Program-made: the position numbers and the translations under genes | Notes under the pieces: model-generated | What the model saw: the letters and a program-made list of their open reading frames with translations, nothing else | Databases searched by the model: none | What the model was told of the DNA's origin: nothing | Assembly: GCA_041395665.1 (NCBI GenBank) | Contig: JAWLAB010000006.1 | Location: 62,001 to 126,000, forward strand | Reading direction: 5' to 3' | From: Pseudomonadales bacterium | GTDB taxonomy: Bacteria > Pseudomonadota > Gammaproteobacteria > Pseudomonadales > UBA7239 | DNA: 64,000 nt | Part shown: piece after piece, positions 27,259-34,738 of the stretch | Layout of the letters: the number at the start of each line of letters is the position of its first letter | How positions within the stretch are numbered: the stretch's first letter is position 1

Positions 27259-27885
27259 ATGACAACAGCCGTATCACCCGAAGCAACCGTTTTTGTTGTT
27301 GATGATGACGACGCCGTACGCGAGTCATTGGTTTTTCTAATGAAATCGGTTGGCTTGAAAGCAGAAAGTTTTTCCTCCGCACAAGATTTTCTTAGTCACT
27401 ATAACCCTGCGCGCTCTGGCTGTTTGGTGCTGGATATTCGTATGCCTGGGATGAGTGGTTTGGAGTTGCAAGAAAAATTGTCGCAAATGGATTGCATCCT
27501 GCCGATTATTTTTATCACTGGTCACGGCGATGTGCCGATGGCAGTAAAAGCAATTAAAGCAGGCGCTGCAGATTTTGTGCAGAAGCCGTTCCGCGATCAG
27601 GATTTGATCGATAGGATTCGAGAGGTGCTGCAAGAAGATGCAGAAGCGCGCGTGGATAAACTGCAAAAGGCGGAGGTTTTGCGTCGTATTGGCACGCTCA
27701 CAGAGCGCGAGCGCGAGGTAATGGAACAAGTGGTCGATGGTAAAGCCAATAAAGTGGTGGCGATTGATCTCAATGTCTCTCAGCGCACAGTAGAAATTCA
27801 CCGCGCCAATGTGATGGATAAAATGAAAGCGCGCTCACTCGCGCAACTTGTGCGCTTGGTGATGAAAGCGCGCGGTGAGTTGTGA
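27259..27885 (+). CDS. FixJ-family response regulator
   Basis: A 208-residue two-domain regulator. The receiver has the acidic pocket VVDDDDAV, the phospho-acceptor Asp59 (LDIRMPGMSG), the Thr of FITGHGD and the Lys of QKPF. The C-terminal LuxR-type helix-turn-helix is LTEREREVMEQVVDG...NVSQRTVEIHRANVM. The family (FixJ/TtrR/TodT-like) typically pairs with PAS-containing kinases like the one just upstream. Location suggests control of the pump operon or of genes elsewhere. Confidence 0.94.
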   Translation: MTTAVSPEATVFVVDDDDAVRESLVFLMKSVGLKAESFSSAQDFLSHYNPARSGCLVLDIRMPGMSGLELQEKLSQMDCILPIIFITGHGDVPMAVKAIKAGAADFVQKPFRDQDLIDRIREVLQEDAEARVDKLQKAEVLRRIGTLTEREREVMEQVVDGKANKVVAIDLNVSQRTVEIHRANVMDKMKARSLAQLVRLVMKARGEL

Positions 27886-27902
27886 GTGTAGTGACGGCAA
27901 CC

Positions 27903-29573
27903 TTACTGCGCTAATAACTGGTTGAAATCGACGCTGATGGTTTTGATGTCAGCGCCATTCAATGTAGAAGTTTTTATCGCCACCACTTCTTGCGCCGTAA
28001 TATCCAGCCCTGGCTTTTTGTTGATGCGCCCCGTCTGGTTGAAAAGAATAGTATAGCCTTGTGCGCGCAAGAACTCTGGCAGTGGTGTGGTTTCTCCCCA
28101 GCCGTAAATGTCGTAAATAATATCAGGCGCTTGTAAGCCGCATTCCTGTTCTGCTTGCGGTAAGCGCTCAAAAAACTTGCGGTAGTTTATGCGCAGGCCT
28201 TGTTTGTCAAAGCCGTCTTGCGCCATCACCGTGCAGTTGCGCAGCGTGTTATCGACCAATCCTGCCATATCCCATACGCGCAGTTTATTGCCAAATTCGC
28301 TGAATAAATGGTAATTCATCATGCCCATTTGTTTACTCATCATCGTGAGTGGTTTTGTTGATGATAAAGACATGGCGCGCAATTGATTTTGTAATGCTTG
28401 CAGTGCTAGCCATTCGCGCAGATGTTCGCGGTTGGCCATCTCAAAGAAAGAGGCTTTATCGCCGGTAATGTTGCGCTGCGCTGAGTGTTGCCAAAGTGTT
28501 GTTCCCATACTGAGCTTTTGAATAAAAAGCGGAGTGTAGGCAAGCAATAAAGCGAGAAGTCCATAACGCACAAAAGAAATGTGCTTTTGCTTGTTAAAAT
28601 CAGCCAGACAAATAGCGAGCCATAGCGGCGCAATCAACGGCACCCAAAAGCGGCCTTCTTTCATCCAATCGCCACCACTGGTGACTACAAAGCCTGCGTA
28701 AATTAAAACCCAAAGTGTGCACAGCAGTGGAAAAGTATTTTGTGATTTTTGTTGAATGTTTTTCCATACACTGAAACCAAACAAGATACCGGTGAGTGTA
28801 ACGCCAATGGCAGACAAGGGATGGCGGAATAATCGCCACGCATAATCAATGCCGCGCTGTACTTGTGCGAAATCAAGCCCGCTACTTTTGGCATAAACCG
28901 GATTGGGAAACCACAAACCGAAATAGCTGTGTCGCCACAGCATCAAAACAGCAAACGCGCTGAGTAAAAATAATATTTTTGCTTGGCGTATAAATATCGC
29001 TGCGCACAATAAAAAAGCTGTGCCGACTACCACCATCTCAGGGCGTGCGGCTGCCAAAAATAGTGCGGCTATCCACGCAATGACAGCGTGTTGAATGTCA
29101 GAGGCTTGCAGCCAGCGATAAGTTGAGTAGATAAAAAATAGCGCGGCTGCTGCTGTGAGCGCCGTCTCCATGCCAGACCATGCCCAATAGGCAAAGTAGG
29201 GTGTGCATGCCGTGAGCAGGGTCGGCAGCCACGCCTGTGTGCTGCCAGCGGCTTTTACACTTTTCCAAACGATCAGTAGTGTGGCAAATGCGCCACACAG
29301 GGCGAGCAAATAACCTATCGTGACGATGGATAGCGATGTGACCCATGCCAAACTCGCTGTTAGCAGTATGAGCAGCAAGCTGGAGCTTTGCTCGAGGCGT
29401 TCGCCGTTGTAATTGAGCAGCTGCCCGTGTTCGATCAGAGTGTGCGCTTGCCAGAAAGTAATGTGCGAGTCGTCATGTCCCGTAGAGCCGCACATCACGC
29501 CGTAAACCCACAGCGGCAGCGTGCACAAAAAGAACAGCATGAAGTGATGCGTTAGGCGGCTTTCAGATCGCAC
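27903..29573 (-). CDS. GT-C-like polytopic membrane protein (putative glycosyltransferase)
   Basis: A 556-residue protein with about ten membrane helices over residues 12-345 and a C-terminal soluble domain of about 200 residues. After the first helix it has 'DDSHITFWQAHTLIEHGQLL' followed by 'NYNGERLEQSSSLL'. This matches the pattern of GT-C enzymes that use polyprenyl-phosphate sugars (acidic pair plus 'NxGERxE'). By inference it transfers a sugar on the periplasmic side; donor and acceptor are unknown. The start at 29573 is a GTG; an ATG 33 bases in (29540) is at least as plausible, and neither has a clear ribosome site. It runs tail to tail with the regulator gene and is divergent from mdh. 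Confidence 0.72.
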   Translation of the reverse strand: MRSESRLTHHFMLFFLCTLPLWVYGVMCGSTGHDDSHITFWQAHTLIEHGQLLNYNGERLEQSSSLLLILLTASLAWVTSLSIVTIGYLLALCGAFATLLIVWKSVKAAGSTQAWLPTLLTACTPYFAYWAWSGMETALTAAAALFFIYSTYRWLQASDIQHAVIAWIAALFLAAARPEMVVVGTAFLLCAAIFIRQAKILFLLSAFAVLMLWRHSYFGLWFPNPVYAKSSGLDFAQVQRGIDYAWRLFRHPLSAIGVTLTGILFGFSVWKNIQQKSQNTFPLLCTLWVLIYAGFVVTSGGDWMKEGRFWVPLIAPLWLAICLADFNKQKHISFVRYGLLALLLAYTPLFIQKLSMGTTLWQHSAQRNITGDKASFFEMANREHLREWLALQALQNQLRAMSLSSTKPLTMMSKQMGMMNYHLFSEFGNKLRVWDMAGLVDNTLRNCTVMAQDGFDKQGLRINYRKFFERLPQAEQECGLQAPDIIYDIYGWGETTPLPEFLRAQGYTILFNQTGRINKKPGLDITAQEVVAIKTSTLNGADIKTISVDFNQLLAQ

Positions 29574-29590
29574 GGCTGGTGTATTTTCCC

Positions 29591-29596
29591 TATAAT
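29591..29596 (+). promoter_or_regulatory. -10 element upstream of mdh
   Basis: A perfect TATAAT followed by GTG lies 86 bases before the mdh start codon. The hexamer 17 bases upstream (TCGCAC) is a weak -35. It lies just 5' of the divergent GT-C-like gene. Confidence 0.5.
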
Positions 29597-29681
29597 GTGT
29601 CCCGCATTTTGGGTGATACCTGCCCTCGGCTCAACTCAAAAGGTTTTTCCTTCCCTCACTACACACACTGGAGTTCCTATC

Positions 29682-30665
29682 GTGAAACAGCCTGTTCGTG
29701 TCACCGTGACCGGCGCTGCCGGCCAGATCAGCTATTCCCTGTTGTTCCGCATTGCGTCAGGTTCCATGCTCGGCCCTGATCAACCCGTTATTTTGCAGAT
29801 GCTGGAAATCACCCCTGCACTGGAAGCGCTGAAAGGCGTGGCGATGGAATTGGATGACTGCGCATTCCCACTGTTGGCGGGTATTGTTTGCACGGATGAC
29901 CCAATGGTGGCGTTCAAAGACACCGACTACGCACTGCTGGTTGGCGCGCGCCCTCGCGGTCCTGGCATGGAGCGTAAAGATTTGCTCGAAGCCAACGCAG
30001 CGATTTTCTCGGTACAAGGCAAAGCCATTGATACCGTGGCGAAAAAATCCATCAAAGTGTTGGTTGTCGGCAATCCTGCCAACACCAATGCCTTGATTAC
30101 TCAGCGCAATGCGCCTTCAATCAACCCGCGCCAATTTACTTCCATGATGCGTTTGGACCACAACCGCGCTATGTCGCAACTGGCAACCAAAACAGGCAAA
30201 ACTGTCAACGATGTGAAAAAAATCATCGTGTGGGGCAACCACAGCGCGACACAGTATCCAGACATCTCCAAAGCCTTGGTCGATGGCAAAGCAGCAGAGC
30301 CCTTGGTTGACCGCAACTGGTACGAAACTGATTTCATTCCTACCGTACAACAGCGCGGTGCGGCGATTATCAAAGCGCGCGGTGCTTCTTCTGCTGCTTC
30401 TGCAGCGAATGCAGCGGTTGATCATATGCGCAGCTGGGCAACAGGCACTGCAGAAGGTGATTGGGTGTCTATGGGCGTGTATTCCGATGGCTCTTACGGC
30501 ATCGAAAAAGGTTTGATTTACTCTTTCCCTTGCGTTTGCAAAAACGGTGATTGGGAAATCGTGCAAGGCTTAGAAATTTCTGATTTCTCGCGCGAAAAAA
30601 TGAAACTGACCGAAAAAGAGCTCTGCGAAGAGCGTGACGGCGTTAAGCATCTGCTCCCTAACTGA
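29682..30665 (+). CDS. mdh: Malate dehydrogenase
   Basis: This TCA-cycle enzyme oxidises malate to oxaloacetate with NAD+. From a GTG at 29682 (GGAG eight bases upstream) it has 327 residues, the usual size of this class. The NAD-binding loop is VTGAAGQISYSLLFRIASG, substrate arginines sit in GARPRGPGMERKDLL, and the catalytic His is in VWGNHSATQYPD. This is the malate-dehydrogenase type with 'MLDHNR/MRLDHNRA' found in many beta- and some gammaproteobacteria, not the E. coli type. The open frame extends to 29595, but those extra residues do not resemble the family. Confidence 0.96.
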   Translation: MKQPVRVTVTGAAGQISYSLLFRIASGSMLGPDQPVILQMLEITPALEALKGVAMELDDCAFPLLAGIVCTDDPMVAFKDTDYALLVGARPRGPGMERKDLLEANAAIFSVQGKAIDTVAKKSIKVLVVGNPANTNALITQRNAPSINPRQFTSMMRLDHNRAMSQLATKTGKTVNDVKKIIVWGNHSATQYPDISKALVDGKAAEPLVDRNWYETDFIPTVQQRGAAIIKARGASSAASAANAAVDHMRSWATGTAEGDWVSMGVYSDGSYGIEKGLIYSFPCVCKNGDWEIVQGLEISDFSREKMKLTEKELCEERDGVKHLLPN

Positions 30666-30679
30666 TTGAGGGTTTTACC

Positions 30680-30805
30680 ATGGCTCAACACGAAGAAAAA
30701 AACTGTGGATGTGAAGAAGATGGTTGTGCTGACGCATTGGTAGCCATTGCTCTCATTGCGCTTTATGTCGGCGTGATGAGTTTTTGGTTGCATGGCATGG
30801 TGTGA
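30680..30805 (+). CDS. 41-residue Cys-rich single-pass membrane ORF
   Basis: A short open frame starting 15 bases after mdh. It has a good ribosome site (GAGGG seven bases before ATG), an acidic N-terminus with a CGC...C cluster (Cys9, Cys11, Cys16), and one hydrophobic helix (about residues 19-35, ALVAIALIALYVGVMSF). It ends 21 bases before a strong terminator, so it shares the mdh transcript. I know no family for it. The spaced cysteines could hold a metal or form disulfides; that is speculation. It might also be a spurious frame, but ribosome site, placement and composition argue for a real gene. Confidence 0.6.
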   Translation: MAQHEEKNCGCEEDGCADALVAIALIALYVGVMSFWLHGMV

Positions 30806-30826
30806 GTTGTTTTATCAACTCAGCAA

Positions 30827-30852
30827 AAACGCAGCTTCGGCTGCGTTTTTTT
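30827..30852 (+). terminator. Rho-independent terminator after mdh and the small ORF
   Basis: ACGCAGC-TTCG-GCTGCGT forms a seven-base-pair stem with a stable TTCG tetraloop and a T-run on the right. Confidence 0.92.
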
Positions 30853-30876
30853 ATGGTGCAAAATAAGGTAAATGCG

Positions 30877-32653
30877 ATGCAGAACAATCCTAAAAAAATA
30901 TCAACGCTGATGCGTTTGCTTCAATTTCTCAAACCCTACAAAGGCACGGTGGCGGTGTTTTTGTGCGCGCTGTTATTTACTTCGGGTGTGATGTTGTTGA
31001 TTGGGCAAGGCGTGCGTTTGGTGATTGATCGCGGATTCGCACAGCAATCACTGGAACAACTCAACTGGGCGATTGGGTTTTTGTTGTTGATCGCCGTGTT
31101 GATGGCAGCGGGCACTTTTGTGCGCTTTTATTTAGTATCGTGGTTGGGCGAACGCGTCAGTGCCGATATTCGTCGCACAGTGTTTGATCATATCGTGAGC
31201 CTGCACCCAGGTTTTTTTGAAGAGCATCGCAGTGGCGACATTATGTCGCGCCTCACCACAGACACCACGCTGCTGCAATCGATTATTGGCTCTTCGTTTT
31301 CAATGGCCTTGCGCAGCGCGATTTCCGTTATCGGTTCGCTGGTGATGTTGTTTGTCACCAATATCAAATTGTCCTTGGTAGTGTTGGTGTGCGTACCAGC
31401 GGTGTTGCTGCCAGTTTTGTTGTTGGGCAAACGCGTGCGTCGTTTATCGCGCGACAGTCAAGATTCGATTGCCGATGTCGGCACTTACGCCAGTGAAATT
31501 ATTCAACAAATAAAAACGGTGCAAAGTTACACACGCGAGCAGCAAGAGCAAAAAGCTTTTTCTGCAGAAGTAGAGCGACATTGCATTTGTTGTGGCGCAG
31601 CATCGCGTGTTTTACAGCGTGCTTGTGTTGATGGCACTGGTGATTCTGTTGGTGTTTGTCGCGCTGTCATCCATGTTGTGGGTGGGAGGTGGCGATGTGA
31701 TACACGGGCGCATGACAGGCGGTGATTTAGGCGCATTTATTGTGTATGCCGTGATGGCGGCTGTGGGTGTAGCAACGCTGTCTGAAGTGTATAGCGAGTT
31801 ATTGCGCGCAGCAGGTGCAACCGATCGTTTAATGGAATTGATGCAAGAAAACAGTTTGATTCAAGCGCCAGAATTAGCTGTGCAACAGGCAGGTAACCTT
31901 TCACCTGCGCTGGCTTTTGAAAATGTTAATTTTTCGTATCCCTCGCGTTTAGAACAGCGCGCACTGGCAGATTTTTCATTGCAAATTCCGCAGGGAAAAG
32001 TGTTGGCACTCGTCGGGCCTTCGGGTGCAGGAAAATCCACGGTATTGGAATTGTTGCAGCGATTTTATGATCCACAGCAGGGGCGCGTTTTGTTGGGCGA
32101 TGTCGATATTCGTCAGTTATCGCCACAAGATTTGCGCCAACAGTTGGCAGTGGTGCAGCAACAACCTGCATTGTTTTCTGCCGATGTATTGCACAATATT
32201 CGTTACGGCAAGCCAGATGCCAGTGAAGAAGAAGTGATTGCTGCGGCAAAAGCTGCTTATGCGCATGATTTTATTATGCAGTTGCCAGAGGGTTATAAAA
32301 CCGATCTCGGTGAAAAAGGCGCGAAGCTTTCAGGTGGTCAACGACAGCGTATTGCGATTGCGCGTGCCATTCTCAAAAATCCGCGCATTCTTTTATTGGA
32401 TGAAGCCACCAGTGCTTTGGATGCGGAAAGTGAATATCAAATTCAACGCGCGCTGGAAAGTTTAATGAGAGGAAGAACGACCGTGATTATCGCGCATCGT
32501 TTAGCAACGGTTTTACACGCGGATGCGATTGCGGTGATGGATGGTGGGCGTTTAGTCGCGCAGGGTAGTCATAAAACGCTGCTGGAAACTAACGCGCTGT
32601 ACGCGCGCTTGGCTCAGTTGCAGTTTGGTGTGGAGTCGAGTGCGGAAACATAA
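30877..32653 (+). pseudogene. ABC exporter (MsbA-like half transporter), single frameshift
   Basis: A fused membrane-ATPase exporter of the multidrug/lipid type. The first part (from ATG 30877, AAGGT eight bases upstream) holds the membrane domain, beginning LMRLLQFLKPYKGTVAVFL. The second part, one frame over, ends the membrane domain and carries the nucleotide-binding domain: Walker A GPSGAGKST, signature LSGGQRQRIAIARA, Walker B ILLLDEATSALD, H-loop IIAHRLATV. The frame changes near base 31576. Reading '...SAEVE' in the first frame and 'DIAFVVAQHR' in the second restores the family sequence, so one extra base there explains everything. All catalytic motifs are intact. It is either a recent pseudogene or a sequence error. 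Its 3' end overlaps the convergent oppF gene by 40 bases. Confidence 0.88.
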
Positions 32654-33411
32654 GTGATTGCAGGCGGGCTGCTCTTTACCAATTTTTGTGTGTAAGGATG
32701 TTGCGGATGGTTGAGTACGGCAGAAGTGTCGCCTTGCTCGACAATTTTGCCGTGCTGCATCACCGCAATGCGATCACACAATTTTCGCATCATCGCTAAA
32801 TCGTGACTGATAAATAGCAGCGTCAACCCCAACTCTCTACGCAGTTCAATCAACAGCGCGATGATTTGCGCTTGTGTGGTGACATCCAGTGCCGAGACAG
32901 GTTCATCACAAATCAATAATTGCGGTTTGTTGATTAAAGCGCGTGCGATACCGATGCGCTGCAACTGCCCACCAGAAAAACTGTGCGGATAACGCTGCAA
33001 ATCTTCTGCGTGCAGTCCGATGCGCTCCATCCACCATTGCGCTGTTTGGCGTTGTTCATCAGCAGTGCCGATTTGGTTCAAACGCAAGGGCTCCAACAAA
33101 ATATCGGCGATGGTTAAACGCGGATTGATGGAGGAAAGCGGATCCTGAAAAATCATCTGAATCTGCTGCGCCTGCTGCTGAAATTCTTTGGCGCTGCGCC
33201 GTGAAGCCAATGTTTGATCGTTCAGAAAAATAGTGCCGTTGTCGTAGTGATGCAGCCCTGCTATGCATTGCGCCAGTGTCGATTTGCCAGAACCGGATTC
33301 ACCAGCCAGACCAAAAATTTCGCCGCAAGAAATGTGCAGATTGATATCTTGCAACACAGCGGCTTTGCCGAAGTGTTTGTGGATGTTTTCTACGCGCAGC
33401 AGATGATCCAT
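32614..33411 (-). CDS. oppF: Peptide ABC transporter ATPase, OppF/DppF-like
   Basis: One of the two ATPases that power an oligopeptide/dipeptide importer. The 265 residues contain Walker A GESGSGKSTL, Q-loop MIFQDPLSSINPRLTI (the 'DP.SS.NPR' is specific to Opp/Dpp ATPases), signature FSGGQLQRIGIARAL and Walker B LLICDEPVSALD. It ends with HPQHPYTQKLV, near the usual end of the ATPase part. The rest of its operon (oppABCD) lies 6 kb upstream in transcription order, beyond the Fic/restriction insert. No ribosome site is visible before the ATG at 33411, as would be expected if it once relied on coupling to oppD. Expression now would need a new promoter in the 33412-33555 gap. Confidence 0.93.
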   Translation of the reverse strand: MDHLLRVENIHKHFGKAAVLQDINLHISCGEIFGLAGESGSGKSTLAQCIAGLHHYDNGTIFLNDQTLASRRSAKEFQQQAQQIQMIFQDPLSSINPRLTIADILLEPLRLNQIGTADEQRQTAQWWMERIGLHAEDLQRYPHSFSGGQLQRIGIARALINKPQLLICDEPVSALDVTTQAQIIALLIELRRELGLTLLFISHDLAMMRKLCDRIAVMQHGKIVEQGDTSAVLNHPQHPYTQKLVKSSPPAITYVSALDSTPNCN

Positions 33412-33555
33412 AGTGTTTGAGATAAATCGAGTGAGTGCCTAGCGGCTAAGGTAGCACGCATAAGGCATTGCTTGTGTTGATGTAGTGGCAAAAAATCGAC
33501 ATATATTGTTGACGCGTCCTCGCTATCGACATAAGCTTCATTTCTGTCGAAAAAA
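33412..33555. promoter_or_regulatory. Left junction of the insert and putative fic promoter with repeats
   Basis: The 144-base gap between oppF and fic holds TAAGGCATTGCT (33461-33472), repeated with one base missing at 39479-39489. It also has a 9-bp direct repeat ATCGACATA at 33495-33503 and 33525-33533, exactly 30 bases apart, with an inverted TGTCGA at 33545-33550. A -35-like TTGACG at 33509-33514 lies between the repeats, and the -10 region falls on the second repeat. This arrangement would suit a repressor that covers the promoter. No good ribosome site precedes either fic ATG (33556 or 33571). Confidence 0.45.
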
Positions 33556-34689
33556 ATGGAAAACATCAACATGACGCAGGATGCTAGCCAGCCAAAATGG
33601 CGACCAGACCAGCCGTGGAATGCAATGCCACTGCTGCCTCCGCTTGGCGTAGAGCTGGAAACAAAAGCGGTTCTAAAACAGTGTATTACGGCACGCGCAG
33701 CTCTAGCTGAACTCAAGCAGGCTGCGGAGCTTATTCCTAATCAAGCAATGCTGATCAATATCATCCCCTTATTAGAAGCAAGGGATAGTTCAGAAATAGA
33801 AAATATCGTCACGACGACAGACAGGTTGTTTCAATACGCTGATAGTGAGAGCGGGCAAGTGGACGCTGCCACCAAGGAAGCGTTGCGCTATCGGGCGGCA
33901 TTGGCAGAGGGGTTTAAGTCTTTAGAGCGCAGGCCTCTTTGTACAGCAACAGCGGTGGAAATCTGTAGCCGTATAAAAGATGTCGATATGGATATCCGCA
34001 GTGTGTCTGGCATTGCATTGAAAAACCAAATGACAGGCGAGGTGATTTATACGCCACCTGCTGGAGAAAAAGTCGTTCGTGATTTGTTGGTGAATTGGGA
34101 GAAGTTTTTGCATGACGATGCGCAGGCATTGGATCCATTAGTGCGCATGGCTGTTGGGCATTATCAATTTGAAGCGATCCATCCATTTTTAGATGGCAAC
34201 GGGCGTACGGGTCGCATATTGAATAGCTTGTACTTGATCGAACAGGGTTTATTAAGTTTGCCCATTCTTTATCTGAGCCACTACATTATTACGCACAAGG
34301 CCGATTACTACCGTTTGTTGTTGGCTGTGACGCGAGAGCAGGCGTGGGAGGCGTGGCTTTTGTATATGCTGCAGGGCGTACAAGAAACGGCGCAATGGAC
34401 AACGGCTAAAATTGCTGCCATCCGTTTGTTGGAACAAGAAACAGTGCGCCAAGTGCAGCAAAAGCTGCCAAAAATTTACAGCAGAGAACTGGTGGAGATT
34501 ATTTTTACTCAGCCGTACTGCCGTATAGGTAATTTGGTGGATGCGGGTATTGCGCACCGTCAGTCAGCCTCAAAATACTTGAAAGCTTTGGCGAGTATTG
34601 GTGTGTTGCAAGAGAGGCAAATAGGTAAAGAAAAAATTTTTATTCATCCGCGATTGATTGATATTTTTTGTATAAAAAAAATGCGTTAA
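33556..34689 (+). CDS. Fic-domain protein, class II, with C-terminal winged helix
   Basis: Fic enzymes transfer AMP (or another nucleotide part) from ATP to hydroxyl side chains of target proteins. The 377 residues include the catalytic motif HPFLDGNGRTGR with His209, an intact active site. An N-terminal inhibitory-helix motif (S/T)xxxE(G/N), seen as SSEIEN at residues 78-83, makes it class II, where Glu82 blocks ATP until displaced. After the Fic core, residues about 310-375 (LVEIIFTQPYCRI...HRQSASKYLKALASIGVL) resemble a winged helix-turn-helix. This is the common stand-alone Fic architecture, as in Shewanella-type Fic. It is the first gene of the insert, 46 bases before mod. Targets are unknown; a regulatory, toxin-like or defence role is possible. 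Confidence 0.9.
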   Translation: MENINMTQDASQPKWRPDQPWNAMPLLPPLGVELETKAVLKQCITARAALAELKQAAELIPNQAMLINIIPLLEARDSSEIENIVTTTDRLFQYADSESGQVDAATKEALRYRAALAEGFKSLERRPLCTATAVEICSRIKDVDMDIRSVSGIALKNQMTGEVIYTPPAGEKVVRDLLVNWEKFLHDDAQALDPLVRMAVGHYQFEAIHPFLDGNGRTGRILNSLYLIEQGLLSLPILYLSHYIITHKADYYRLLLAVTREQAWEAWLLYMLQGVQETAQWTTAKIAAIRLLEQETVRQVQQKLPKIYSRELVEIIFTQPYCRIGNLVDAGIAHRQSASKYLKALASIGVLQERQIGKEKIFIHPRLIDIFCIKKMR

Positions 34690-34722
34690 AACTTCTGATA
34701 ATTATTTTCAAAATAAAAAATT

Positions 34723-34738
34723 AGGATTTATAATCATG
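34723..34738 (+). promoter_or_regulatory. Ribosome site and start codon of mod
   Basis: AGGA at 34723-34726 lies nine bases before ATG 34736. The sequence between them contains TATAAT (34729-34734). The start decides the frame of the 7-bp repeats that follow directly. Confidence 0.6.

Noticed and set aside
33390..33716. Minus-strand frame across the oppF-fic gap
   Set aside because: It has no recognisable domain and overlaps fic antisense; its short MRATLAARHSLDLSQ part may at most be a relic of the old oppD end.
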